In this document: positions 1-10,536 of the stretch, piece after piece
Layout: each line of letters begins with the position of its first letter
Numbering within the stretch: position 1 is the stretch's first letter
From: Arcuatula senhousia
Lineage: Eukaryota; Mollusca; Bivalvia; Mytilida; Mytilidae
Direction: 5' to 3'
NCBI GenBank assembly: GCA_963971305.1
Contig: OZ020307.1
Coordinates: 58,525,702 to 58,589,701 of the forward strand
Length of the DNA stretch: 64,000 nt
Notes under the pieces: generated by a model
The model's database searches: none
What the model was told of the DNA's origin: nothing
Seen by the model: only the letters and a program-made list of their open reading frames with translations
Translations under genes and position numbers: made by a program

Positions 1-59
1 CGTAGAGATTTTTTTGGTCTTCTTTTATCGGGTTTACACAATTAAATTTGAAATAGCAG

Positions 60-255
60 CATGACGGAGCACCTGAGTTTACTCTTGTTACGACTTGTGT
101 TCGCGTTAAAGATTTCCGTTCAGCTGATTATGTGTTTTTTGTGTTTCTTCGTGCCGTTTTGTCCGGTTTTACCGCTTTTGTCGTTGCCTTTTCGGACTTT
201 TGACACCCAAATGCCCCATTGGTGCCTCATTGCTTCTTCTACGAATCCATAGAAG
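60..255 (+). repeat. Dispersed repeat family A, copy 1
   Basis: This segment opens with a GCACCTGAGTT...CTTGTTACGACTTG block and closes with a TTTTCGGACTT...ATGCCCCATTGG block. The same two blocks recur in this order near 7980, 14270, 37770, 41140 and 51030, with end-only copies near 28570 and 33225. The recognised copies lie in the same orientation. It has an open frame of 63 codons, but the frame is not conserved between copies, so I treat it as non-coding. The family resembles a repeat I remember as common in mussel DNA; its class is unknown to me. Confidence 0.6.
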
Positions 256-688
256 CAAATTTATTTAATAGATTAAAATATTTTTAGAGTAAGACAAAAT
301 AGAAAGATAAATGACAAACTTAAGACCAATTATCCGTAAGCACCAAAATAAGTTGGACATTGTTGCTGATTTTCTTATAAGTTGAAATTGACAATCTAGC
401 TACAAAAATAATGACAGTTTGTTATTATTGATGATTGTCGCCATGGTTACTACGGCGGCAATATTAGACCATTTCTCATAAATTGAAATACGCAATATTA
501 AAATCCAAATTCTTATGGGATAATCAATGCATATCCAATATAACTCTTCATTTGCTTAATTCAATACTTCATTACCAATATTCAAAACGGTTTCAAAACT
601 TAACATATTTGTGTAGTCGGAACGACATTATATATTAAGTCAAAATATCATGCATTTAATTTTTCCACTTTATTGATTTAATTTTCAG
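256..688. other. AT-rich intergenic, nothing recognised
   Basis: I see no open frame, repeat or structured element that I can support here, apart from the TTTTCAG just before the possible exon that follows. Confidence 0.5.
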
Positions 689-876
689 GAGATGCACCAA
701 TCACAAAAACTCTCACCATCGTAAAATTGGAAGGTCAAACCCAAAAGTATCTGAAGAAAGTACTCATACTTGAAAAGTTAAAAAAGGAAGGAGAATCCAG
801 CGCCGAATCTATCGACCATGTGCAGAACCAGGCAATTAACTTAGTAGTTAAATGTCAAATAATATATGCAAACTAA
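689..876 (+). other. Possible terminal exon or exonised repeat
   Basis: A splice-acceptor-like TTTAATTTTCAG ends at 688. From 691 a frame stays open for 61 codons to TAA at 874-876. It reads as a charged, protein-like peptide that begins DAPITKTLTIVKLEGQ and has a KKVLILEKLKKEGESSAES stretch. Part of it (about 727-775) also resembles dispersed repeat family F, which contains TTGGAAGGTCAAAACC. It may therefore be an exonised repeat, or the repeat may have captured an exon. I do not recognise a protein family. There is no upstream exon in view and no clear polyadenylation signal close by. Confidence 0.25.
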
Positions 877-1244
877 CATCTAGGTAGATATATGAAAACG
901 TAGAGTGTTTATTAACTTGGTTCCGCATACTATTAAGGATTTTCTAATGTCTCTTTTCACTACAGTTTTTTATATTCATCTTTGTAGTGTTAGCATTTAT
1001 CAAATGTCATTAAAAAAATTTTTTCATAAAAATGAAAAAAAACCATGAAGTCACTATTTTACTTTTTAAAATATTTGAACAGAATTTTTTTCTTCTAGCA
1101 CCATGTATAAAAATTTATCGCACATTTTACCGCTGAAATAAGCTTTTTTTTCTAAAAAAAATATACTTAATATCATTTGAAAAAGTTATTTTATATTTAT
1201 TTTATGATATATGTTATAATAAGGTGTTTTTTCTGAGAATATTG
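877..1244. other. AT-rich intergenic, nothing recognised
   Basis: Poly-A/T-rich sequence without supported features. Confidence 0.5.
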
Positions 1245-1774
1245 ATTGGGGGAAGGTTTTGCCAAAAACTAGTTTAACCCCGCCACATTTTATATGTACC
1301 TGTCCTAAGCCAGGAATCTTTGACTCAGAACTGGATTTGAATAATATGCATTATATTTTGACCATGGGCCAATTGCAGATCGGAGAGCAGCGCGTACTTG
1401 CCTCGTTGAAGGCTGCTGGCGATTGTCTATTGTGATTTGTTTTTTTTAATTACCGCTTGCTATGTGAGCTGTGTCGTGTACACTTATTCAACATCTTATT
1501 ATTTTCTATAAGTTGATATAAAGTCTAAAAAGTTTCAAAATGAGCGAAAAAAATGCTAAGATAAGCTTCCTAAAATAAGATGTCTGTCACAGTTCAAATA
1601 TAGGCATCATGATTGAACACTCTAAATCTTATATAATGCATCACATGCATTGCCATCCTTCTAGCTGTAAAATTTAAAATAAAAAATGTCTGTCTTAGAA
1701 ATATTATTTAAACAACCAATGTCATTAAAGAAACATTTGTATAAAACAACGAAGGTCAAAGCGGATGTCAGCAA

Positions 1775-1905
1775 ACCGTTAATTTCGTTATGTTGTGTAT
1801 GCATATTTCAACGCGAAACCAATCATCAGCAGCATAAAAAACGAAATATTTGAAGGTCGAAAACAAAAAACAAAATAGTCTTGGAAGAAAAGTGTAAGAG
1901 AAACA
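1775..1905. repeat. Dispersed repeat family F, decayed copy
   Basis: Shares TTATGTTGTGTATGCATATTTCA, ATCATCAGCAGCAT and GAAGGTCGAAAAC with the better copies at 23050, 49665 and 54055. The stem-II segment of the hammerhead-like core seen in those copies is not maintained here. Confidence 0.5.
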
Positions 1906-2610
1906 CAAACCTAAATAAAATTCTAATGCCCGAAAGGATGATGAATGACAAACATCGAGTTAACCAATTAAAAGTATTGGCTAATTTGTAAATCAAGGGG
2001 TGTCGAGTCGACATAAAAATGCCCAAAGTTTAATGCAATTTATGGATTTCATCAATATAAATACCCACGGATTCTTCCATGCCGTTTCTCACTGTGGTTT
2101 GTTAGCTTTTACTTTGTAATGTTAGTAATTACTATTGGTAACAATAACTTATTATTACAATAAAATTTTGATTAAAAGCATCATATCCTATAAATTGCTT
2201 TTCGCAAGCAAATACAGACTATAATAAATTAGTCGTTAGCTAATTAACTGTCTAATTTATATAATGATAAATACTCTTATATTGATATACTTTGATCTAC
2301 GATGTGGACTCTGAATTTTTACATAAATGTTACAAGCTTAATAATATAACTTGACAAATGCTATATATTTGATTGATTCACAATTATACTAGACAATAAA
2401 TGGATTCCTAGAGGTTATTAATTAACACAGCTCTCTCCAAGCAAAAGTGTGTCTTTTTATTGTCCAACTGCGGGCACAAAAACGGGAACGAATGGAATAA
2501 ATGTCTGTGGTACCAGCTATGCTACAAAACAGAAAGATTGTGTGATGACTTACTTAACATCTGAAATAACGTGTTTGTTTTGATCCAATCTCTACTAAAT
2601 CATGAAAAAA

Positions 2611-2801
2611 CAAGGTATTATTTGAAACTGGAATTATTTTGGAAATTGGAAAATCAAATAATTTTTTTTTTAGTTAGACTAAGCCTTACTAAGGGGGTTA
2701 GTCATGCCGGCATGGCTAAGGGGGTTAGTTAATTTACACAATAAATTTAATTTAATTTTCCAATTTTCAAAATAATTCCAGTTTTAAATAATTCCCTGTT
2801 A
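2611..2801. mobile_element. Hairpin MITE with palindromic centre
   Basis: About 50 bp at 2611-2659 (AAACTGGAATTATTTTGG core) recurs as an imperfect reverse complement at 2748-2801, giving a roughly 190-bp fold-back. The centre holds the perfect 12-bp palindrome CATGCCGGCATG (2703-2714) flanked by two copies of CTAAGGGGGTTAG. There is no coding potential. Confidence 0.5.
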
Positions 2802-3339
2802 AAAATACTTCCTTTACAGGATTTTTGTTGTAATTACTTATGTTTTATTACAATTTCAAACTTTTACTGTTATAAATGTTTGTATTGATTAAGTCAAAAT
2901 TGAATAAAACATTTTTATAACAAAATAGAATATAATGATATGTGAATTAAGTAAAAATACCACAATGGAAAACAGCCAGCAGCCTTCAATGTGACAAGTG
3001 TTCGGTGGTTGCTGTTTTTCAATTGGCCCTGGATTGAAAATACAGTACATATGAGTCAAACCCAATCCTAAAGTGCAATGAAAGACCCTCTTCTTGACAA
3101 AATAACATTTAACATAAATTCGACGAAATACAAACATAATCTTTGATGAAGATTCCTGGCTTAGGACAGGCACTTTTCAAATGTTGCGGGGTTAAACTAT
3201 TTTTTTGGCGCCAACCTTCCCCCAATTGGTAATTAATAACAAAGCACAAATTAACACACAGTAAAAATCAAATCGATAGAAGTTCAATTCAGCAAGTGAG
3301 CACCTGAGACTTAAGGACAACAAGAAATTAACGGGATGT

Positions 3340-4620
3340 ACAGATACTCTCTTGAGAACACTCGAAGTTTTAGTATTTTTTTTTTTGCAAAACACCGGTT
3401 TTTATCATTAAACTCAGACACACCACTGCAGATCCCAGCATATCTTACCAAGTGTGAAATACGTACTCCGTAAGACGGAGCAAATGGTACATCTCCCTCT
3501 AGAAAAGGAAAATTAACAAAAGGAAATGAAAAGTAATCCCGTTTATCATATATTTTAGTGTGAAATTTTCCATTGATAAAAATCTAGATCTAAAATGGGC
3601 ATCTATCACCGGTAAGGTTAGATTTATTCAAAATTAATTCCTTAAGATATATTTCCGTAATAAAATTAGAAAATGTGGGATTGTTCAGTGAAAGAATATC
3701 GTCTAAATATCTGTAAAAGTTTCAATGAGGTGTTTTTTGTTCATGTCTTTTTGAAGTTTCGCCATAGACTGGGATTCATAACAATACAAGAAAAGGCTAG
3801 CAAAAAGTGGAGCACAATTAGTTCCCATATGGATACCAATGACTTGGGGATAAATTGTTCTCCGTAAACGAATATAAATGTTGTCCAAAAGATAATTCAG
3901 AGTATTTATCATTTCTGCATCAGTTCAATTGACGTAACCTTAATGAGCTTCGTTGCTAAAAACAATTTATTAAATAATTTAGAAACTTTAGAGCAGATAT
4001 AATCACTTTTAGATTTATCGAAACACCATTTAACCATATATTAAAATTGTGTTTTTTAATAAGAAAGTGGGGAAGCTTAGTGTACAAAGTAGAACAATCG
4101 TAGCTATCAACTGTATGGTAACTTAAAGTACCTTCAAAAGCACGAAGTTTGTCTAAAACCTCGAGTGAATTTTTCACACTCCAAAAATGATTAATACCAC
4201 TGTTTTCAAAAACCTTTTCGAAGTATCGAATAATAAATTCTTTCATAGTAGTCAAAGCAAGAGATAGGACTTTAGAAATATTAGTGAGAGAACACTTACT
4301 TGAAGCAGATATGAAACGAGATTTATAAGGATTTTTGTGTAATTTAGGGATCCAGTACATTGTAGGTAATTGATTGTATAATACGTTAGGGCGGCTCGTA
4401 GTGATGTGGTAATCAAAATATGGTCCTCAATTGTAGATTGTACGTGAATAAAAGTGTTGGAGCTATTAATTTTATGCATCAACACTTCAAGGTAATATTT
4501 TCGTCATACAATAACGGCATAATTGACACCTTTATCCGCGGGAACAAAAACGTATTGTGAACCAAGTGAACACATTTTTTGATTAATTCTTTTTAGATAG
4601 GTATTTGGCCGAAATTCTAG
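3340..4620 (-). pseudogene. Penelope-like element reverse transcriptase, degenerate
   Basis: Conceptual translation on the minus strand passes, in order, through FVPADKG (about 4540), YWIPKLHKNPYKSRFISASS (4300-4360), a fingers/palm segment ending in CSTLYTKLPH, VIGIHMGTNCAPLFASLFLY (3750-3850), the catalytic YLDD (codons at 3698-3709) and a C-terminal stretch with YDKRD, NFPFLEGD and SYGVRISHLVRYAG down to about 3420. These are characteristic of Penelope-like (PLE) RTs. The open parts lie in different frames (3956-4360 and 3703-3912), with stops between them, so the copy is dead. No GIY-YIG endonuclease is visible downstream: the segment runs straight into the inverted family B end at 3228. 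Confidence 0.8.
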
Positions 4621-6784
4621 AAAAAAAAGTTTTGAAAATGATTTATTCTGAGTAGACTGAGTTTAACAATTGACATGAAGTTATTTATAATATTGCCAAG
4701 AGATCTTCTCTCTTGATCCATGATTTACAGAAAGAGAGAAGTGCAGTTTTGAAATTATTTGAAAAAAAAACTATTGTTCAAGATAATTCAAAATACAATA
4801 CCAAAAAACGGGTAGAAAAATAAAGATAGACAACATTTATGTCTTTATTATAATGCGATTTCTTTAAGAACGCTTAAATGTAATATCATTTTGCAAAATG
4901 TTAAGATAACATAACATATACAATTTTAAAAATATTTAATATTTAGAAATAAAGATCAAACACAATTTATAGTCTTCTATGTCGCTATTCTTGTTTGATA
5001 TATGAATAAAACTCTTTTAGAAAAACAGCGAGAGGCGTCTAACATTGCTCCGTAACGATGTTTGTCCGCCCACCTTGTTTATCCATCCCATTTTTAACTT
5101 GAAACTTATCATGGACAGATAAATAACAAACACGATGACTTTTTGCAAAGGTTTAGATAGGACTTGATCTCTCATAAGTGCACAAATGTTACCTTAACCG
5201 GATGTGGAATGAGCGAATAATTACTAATAGGTTATACGGTATTTGATCAAAATTATCAATAACGGGACAATTTGGCCTTAAAATCTTGTTTAACCCCGCC
5301 ACATCCGTCTCAAGTCCATTGAAAGATTTTAGGAGGAGTTACGGATAAGAGATGTGCACCTCCTTGTTTTTGCACAGCTAAGTTAATATTTTGCTACATA
5401 TAGGAACCCCTAAAACCATTCTGACCAAATTTCTCACAATAACTTGCAACTTATACGGTGGTATAACAATACAAGAACTAAGGTGCTCAGTGTATGTCAA
5501 TATCAGTTAAGGACAAACAAACGAAAGCTAAAAGCTCAATGACAAACCAACATCTGTACTCATCTAAGAGATAAAGAAAACGTACTCTGTTTTATTATTG
5601 AAACTCTTTAAATGCAAATGCGCATTGCTCTTGAAGTATATGAACTTTGAGACTCATGTCTTACCATTTCTCCCTTAAAAGAAAGATGACCAAGGTTTCA
5701 GTTAGGCTTTCACTAAAGAATATTTAAAATTAATCTTTATTGGGCTGTCTGATCAATAAGACCATCCATCTTCAACTAGATTTTTCATGGGAAATAAAAA
5801 AAAATAGGTAGTCGATATATTAAGTTACCTTAATTACCTTTTTAGAGAGACTATGCAAAATAATAGGAAACAAGATGCTTAACGAAACTGCGAAATCAAA
5901 ACAGACACAGAGCATAGCATAATGATAGCATGTGATCTATAATAAATTCTGTTCTGTTTCGAACTTTCGTATATAGTTTGGTAATACTAATACTAAGCTA
6001 CCCTTTTGGGGTTAAGTTATTGAAAACGGTTGTGTGCATATATGTACTTCAAGGGCAAAATATGTTATAAGAAGGATAATGTCTTCGTCAATATATAAGA
6101 AACAATTAGATTCGAAATTAGAGTGAATAACTGACAATGGAACCAACTGACAATGGAGCCTGCAATTAAAAGCTTGTTGCAGTATACAAAACTCAACCTT
6201 TTTTCAGTACATTTATGATGTTTTACGCCCACCTCTTGATAAGTTGTCAATTAATTGAAACAAGCAAGTTTAATCACTTGAAACATTACAAATTAATGTT
6301 TTCCATCCCGCTAATGGAACCAAATGTCAGTCTATGTTTCCTCGGCGACACCGAAGAAAATATCCAAATATAAATAATTGGCTGTATCTGCTTACGGAAA
6401 GTGCTATTTGGTTCTAGATTAAATATTTACAAGCAAATGGAGAGACAAGGGGAAATTGTACATAGCCGAGATTACCGAAGGGTGAAGCCGTAAGCATTGT
6501 TTACAGAACTGTTTTCAATTATTTAGGTTTTAAGATAATGGATTTGCCTGAGATTCGTAATTCATTTTCTTGTATGATGCTTTAATACAAAATCTAATGT
6601 TGGCATAAGATTCCCTTGTTTGTCTGGGAATAGCATCATTGTTTACAGTAATGAAGAGAGGGCGTTAGGAGTGACAACTTTTTGATCCAATTTATTTCGA
6701 TGTAGTCATTTTTGGTCCCAATGGCTGTCAGTAGATTTAACGAGAATAGCATAAAAGAAATCAAAAACGTGAAAAACTAAAATT
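4621..6784. other. AT-rich intergenic with repeat remnants
   Basis: There is no supported gene. A family B-like end (GTTTAACCCCGCCACATC) lies at about 5288-5307. It is followed at 5320-5480 by one diverged unit (AGGAGGAGTTACGGATAAGAG, then AGGAACCCCTAAAACCATTCTG) of the tandem core that is better preserved at 9056-9420. The rest is unique AT-rich sequence. Confidence 0.5.
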
Positions 6785-6838
6785 TATCAATTAACAGTAT
6801 TTTTTCAATTTCAAATAGTTGATATAAGGCACTTCCAG

Positions 6839-6914
6839 TAAACCGGAAATGGACTTCTTAAAAGTGGACACATACAGCGATGTGGCCGAAGTCTCCTGCA
6901 CGTTGTTTCACAAG
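6839..6914 (+). other. Possible small exon inside duplication copy 1
   Basis: CTTCCAG precedes 6839 and GTGGGT follows 6914, so both splice-like signals are present. One frame is open through 25 codons and begins KPEMDFLKVDTYSDVAEVS. The equivalent place in copy 2 (9538-9613) keeps a readable KPEIDFFKVDANTDV but has lost the GT donor, reading GGGGGG instead. A 76-bp open frame is weak evidence on its own. Confidence 0.2.
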
Positions 6915-7977
6915 GTGGGTTAAAATGATTTTCTCAATTAAGTTTGAATACTAGTATCAAATCATTTTCAGGTCAAATACTGATCTTAGTAACCATATAT
7001 GTTTTCCAAGCCCGATGGTCATTTCCCGATTTGATACTTCCGGGTACATACGCGTGTACTTTTTATGTATAATGGGTTGAAACAAATAATGTCACTAATA
7101 GCCTAATGGAATGGCCATTCAGTATCCATAAGCCCAAACCAATACCAATATTTACGACAATTAACAATCATAGTATCACGTTTGAATAATTTATTAGAGC
7201 AAAAAACGGTCTCAGGGAACTATCAATGACAGTGACCCAGATTTGGAGTAATAGCAAAGGTTCAGCAAAGCTTCAACAGTTCCACTGAATTTGTATTTTT
7301 AATTCACTCTCACCTGTTCACTGGACACAGTAAAAAAATGATAAGTTACTGTTATAATTTACTTTTCAGCATGAATGTACGGTTGCACACAAATATAAAC
7401 CAACAATCCGGTCGAATACTATAAATTAAACAAAATAACGGATAGATCACACGTTTAATGTTTGTTAACTTTAGGGAGAATCGAGTGTTAATATAACGTT
7501 ACAGTTAACCATGTGATTTTACACGAACATAACTGAACCGAAAATTAAATAAATAAACAAGGAAGACTTTCAAAAATTTAAAGCTCTATGACAAAAGTGT
7601 TGACTTCAAATTTTCAATCACCAACTTTCCCTTCATGTGTAGAAACATCCCCTCCGCTCCAGATTATAGAGTTATCGCTATTCTCGAGCCTGTGGGACAT
7701 ATCATGATTTACTTGATGGGACATGGTGCTATATCAAAGAAATATCAGGGTTATATTGTTCCTTTATTACTGCCTTCACTCAAAAAAATTTAAAGAAGAC
7801 ATTTTGTTCCTCTGTGTTTTGAACTCGTAGACAAATGCATGATTTCAATCAACAAGTTGAAAAGAGGTGTTGGTTTTTCATAGAATACTTGAATAATGGT
7901 CCTTAATTTGACATTCCGAGTTCACCTATAGCACTGCAGCGGCTGTGTTGCAACAAGCAGCAACTGTTAACCTTTCT

Positions 7978-8095
7978 GTGTCACCTGGGTCCACTCTCGT
8001 AACGGCTTGAGTTCAAGTTGCTGTCTGCTGTTCGAATGGTTTTTGAGTATTAAAGTCTTTGCCTTTGCAGATTATTGAAACTCAGATGCAAATTT
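7978..8095 (+). repeat. Dispersed repeat family A, in duplication copy 1
   Basis: TGTCACCTGGGTCCACTCTCG...CGGCTTGAGTTCAAGTTGC, followed by GTCTTTGCCTTTGCAGA, matches the family A blocks. The duplicated counterpart is at 14268-14440. Confidence 0.5.
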
Positions 8096-8493
8096 GCACC
8101 TCTATGAAATATCACCTTCAAATGAGGTGCTCAAATAACCTTTATTAGGTATTAGTATGTGACTGTTAATAACTTAGATTTTCATTGGTTGAAAGGGTAC
8201 TTTTCAGATAGTCACAAAATATGATGATCACTGCGCACTTGTGCGCGCGAGGTGATCATTACTTGTGTAAGTTTCAACGTGTGCCTAAATTTAGTATCAG
8301 GTTAAATCCGTACTTATATTTGTGACATCATAAATGAAGTCGTTAATAAAACTGTTAATGTCCAGTACCAATGCCAGTTTTTAATAACTGTTCGAATATT
8401 ACTTAAAATTTTAATTTTATAGAAAAAAAACAGTTTTGTTAAATTTTATATTGTTATCTTTCTTTGTTTTTTGAAAAAAAATGTTATGTCATA

Positions 8494-8850
8494 CACTGCA
8501 AAAAATGCCACACATGTGAAAGACATGTAAAATGCCACACCTGTGTCACATGTGATTCACATGCGTTCCACATGTGTGTCACATGCGTTTGTAGACTCGC
8601 ATGTGACACATGCGTGTATTACATGTGTGTCACATGTGTGAGGCACATGCGTTTCACATATGTGAAACACATGTTGAAATTTCACATAAGCACGATGCAT
8701 GCATAAAATCATATGAATATATTTCAAATTATCTTGAAATCTACACATGTGATACATGTGTGGCAGGAAACATCTAATTCACATGCGTGTCACACATATG
8801 TGAAACACATGTGACACATATGTATCACATGCGTGGCATTTTTACCGGTG
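8494..8850. mobile_element. MITE-like palindromic element built of CACATGTG motifs
   Basis: The ends are imperfect inverted repeats: CACTGCAAAAAATGCCACAC on the left, and the reverse complement of GTGGCATTTTTACCGGTG on the right. A TA dinucleotide flanks both sides. The interior is almost entirely variants of CACATGTG, CACATGCG and CACATATGTG, all CANNTG E-box-type palindromes. Open frames on both strands (80 and 66 codons) are by-products of the repeat. It sits inside duplication copy 1 and is absent from copy 2, so it inserted after the duplication or was lost from the other copy. Confidence 0.6.
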
Positions 8851-9055
8851 TATAATAAAACAATTGATAACTTTAGATTTTAGTTAATATCATCTAAAGT
8901 CATTAATTGTATGGATAATTAAAGGATGTGTTCAGTTTAATGACTTTATTAACATGCAAGACTTATCAAAAATTGTTCTAATGTTTGATAGTATCGGTAT
9001 TTTTCTGTTTTTTGTTAGAAATGTTAATGTTCTAACACAAGTTCATGTTTGCTAT

Positions 9056-9493
9056 TGCTATGGGAAACCCCAGGAATCATTCTGGTCAAATTCTAGAATA
9101 AGAGGTGCACATCTACATTATGTTACATGGTACAGAAATTGTGTGAAAGTATCATGAAAATCAATCAAGTGGTCTAGAAGGAGTTGTGGATAAGGGATGG
9201 GTACCCCCTTGTAGTGGAACAGCTTAGTATACATGGCTTGCTATGAAAAACCGCAAAAATCATTTTGGTCAAATTCATTCTAAAGTAGAAAGTGAACATC
9301 TACATGTACATTATGTCAAAAGTATCAAAGTATGTAAAAAATGTGTGAAAGCTTTATGAAAATCCATCAAGGGTTTAGGAGGAGTTGCGGATAAGAGGTG
9401 TAATGGAATAACGGATGAACGGACGGACACACGGACAAACGGACATCCCTATCACTAAATACCCCCACCCCCACTTTTCAAGCAGGGGGGTAT
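9056..9493. mobile_element. Pearl/Helentron-like element: 2-unit core, ACGG run, hairpin
   Basis: Two tandem units of roughly 180-190 bp each carry GCTATG(G/A)(G/A)AA, ATTCTGGTCAAATTC and GGAGTTG(T/C)GGATAAG. They are followed by an irregular ACGG/ACGGACA run (9412-9445) and then a hairpin with TACCCCC (9460-9466) pairing with GGGGGTA (9486-9492). Core repeats plus an ACGG microsatellite plus a terminal hairpin is the layout of pearl-type (nonautonomous Helentron-like) elements in bivalves. No coding capacity. Confidence 0.5.
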
Positions 9494-9499
9494 AATAAC

Positions 9500-9990
9500 T
9501 TAATCAATCAAGAGTATTTTTTATGTAGTACTTCCAGAAAGCCGGAAATTGACTTCTTTAAAGTGGATGCAAACACCGATGTGACCAAAGCCTCCCATAC
9601 CATTGCTTCGCAAGGGGGGCTAAAATGATTTTCTAAATAAAGTTTGAATACTAGTATTGTCCTTCCACTCCGATGGTCATTACCGGACTTGATATTTCCG
9701 GGTGCATACAACTATGCTATTTATGTATAATGTTTTGTAGCAAATAATGATAGGAATAACGTAATGGAATGACCATTAAGTATCCATAAGCACAAACCAA
9801 TACCAATATTTACGACAATTAACAATCATAGTAGATTGTTTGAATAATTTATTAGTGAAACAAAAGGTCTAGAGGAACCATTAATGACAGTGACCCAGAT
9901 TTGGAGTAAAAGCAAAGCTTAAACCGTTCCGCTAAATTTGTATATATAGTTTAGTTAACTATAAAACGATAAAAAAATAAAGCTACTTAT
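9500..9990. repeat. Segmental duplication, copy 2, left part
   Basis: Colinear with 6785-7360 (see copy 1). It breaks off in an AT-rich stretch near 9985, where a composite insertion of about 3.8 kb begins; the duplication resumes at about 13800. Confidence 0.65.
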
Positions 9991-10384
9991 TGCGAGCACA
10001 GCTCGAAGCGGGCACGAAATGCACGCGAGAGCAGAGAGCTCTTCAGCAAGTTCCCGCGAAAAAAATTGACTAATGCTGATATTGATTTTTTTTCGTCCGG
10101 ATATGCTTCTAAAAAATTTGCAGGTCCGCCGTGAATAATACTAATATCGGTTCTAAAAATATATTTTGTGTTTTTAAGCATGGAAGAAAGTTTGAAAAAT
10201 AAGTGGGACAAATATATATTAGCAACGTAATTTATTTGCGCTTTTCATTATTTTTTGTACATTGCATCTCAATGAAGTAAATATTGTAATTTGGAGCGAA
10301 ACGGCATTTTCAGAATCAACCACGGAATTCACAGCGTCGGTTGCTAAATTTGGAGCATTTGAAAGAAGTTTTTATGATTATCAA
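9991..10384. other. Non-coding part of the insertion in copy 2
   Basis: Opens with GCGAGCACAGCTCGAAGCGG, a relatively GC-rich stretch resembling a dispersed bivalve repeat. It then becomes AT-rich up to the 3' end of the LINE. No gene is supported. Confidence 0.4.
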
Positions 10385-10536
10385 ATTAAATATAATCTTT
10401 ATTAGCATAATTACGTCCATTAGAACCAAAGCAACATACAAATAACACATAACGCACAAGCTAAAATAAAAAGTCACATGAATAAAAACAAATGATTCAT
10501 ATAAGCATGTACGAATATAAAAAAAATTTTTACAAA

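Larger units (their letters stand above)
1245..3228. mobile_element. 2-kb element bounded by inverted family B repeats
   Basis: The left end (1245-1510, plus orientation) reads GGGGGAAGG, then TTTAACCCCGCCACATTTTA, then CTGTCCTAAGCCAGGAATC, and ends near GTGTACACTTATTC. The right end (about 2940-3228) carries the same landmarks in reverse complement: CAGCAGCCTTCAATG, GATTCCTGGCTTAGGACAGG, GCGGGGTTAAAC and CCTTCCCCCAA. The two together form long imperfect terminal inverted repeats around an AT-rich non-coding body. A second inverted pair of the same repeat bounds 16530-17215, which suggests a non-autonomous TIR or foldback element family. No transposase is seen. Confidence 0.5.
6785..9050. repeat. 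Segmental duplication, copy 1
   Basis: This segment is colinear with 9500-9990 plus 13800-14640. Shared landmarks, in order, are CTTCCAG...CCGGAAAT...GACTTCTT, AATACCAATATTTACGACAA, GACAGTGACCCAGATTTGG, GTTAATATAACGTT, GGACATATCATGAT, the family A block, CACCTTCAAATG and GTTCTAATGTTTGATAGTAT. The copy is interrupted at about 8170-8930 by sequence that includes the CACATGTG element. Divergence is substantial, with many indels, so the duplication is old. Confidence 0.7.

Noticed and set aside
8464..8757. Open frames of 80 (+) and 66 (-) codons rich in Cys, His, Thr, Val and Met
   Set aside because: They are translations of the CACATGTG repeat on both strands, with no independent coding signal.
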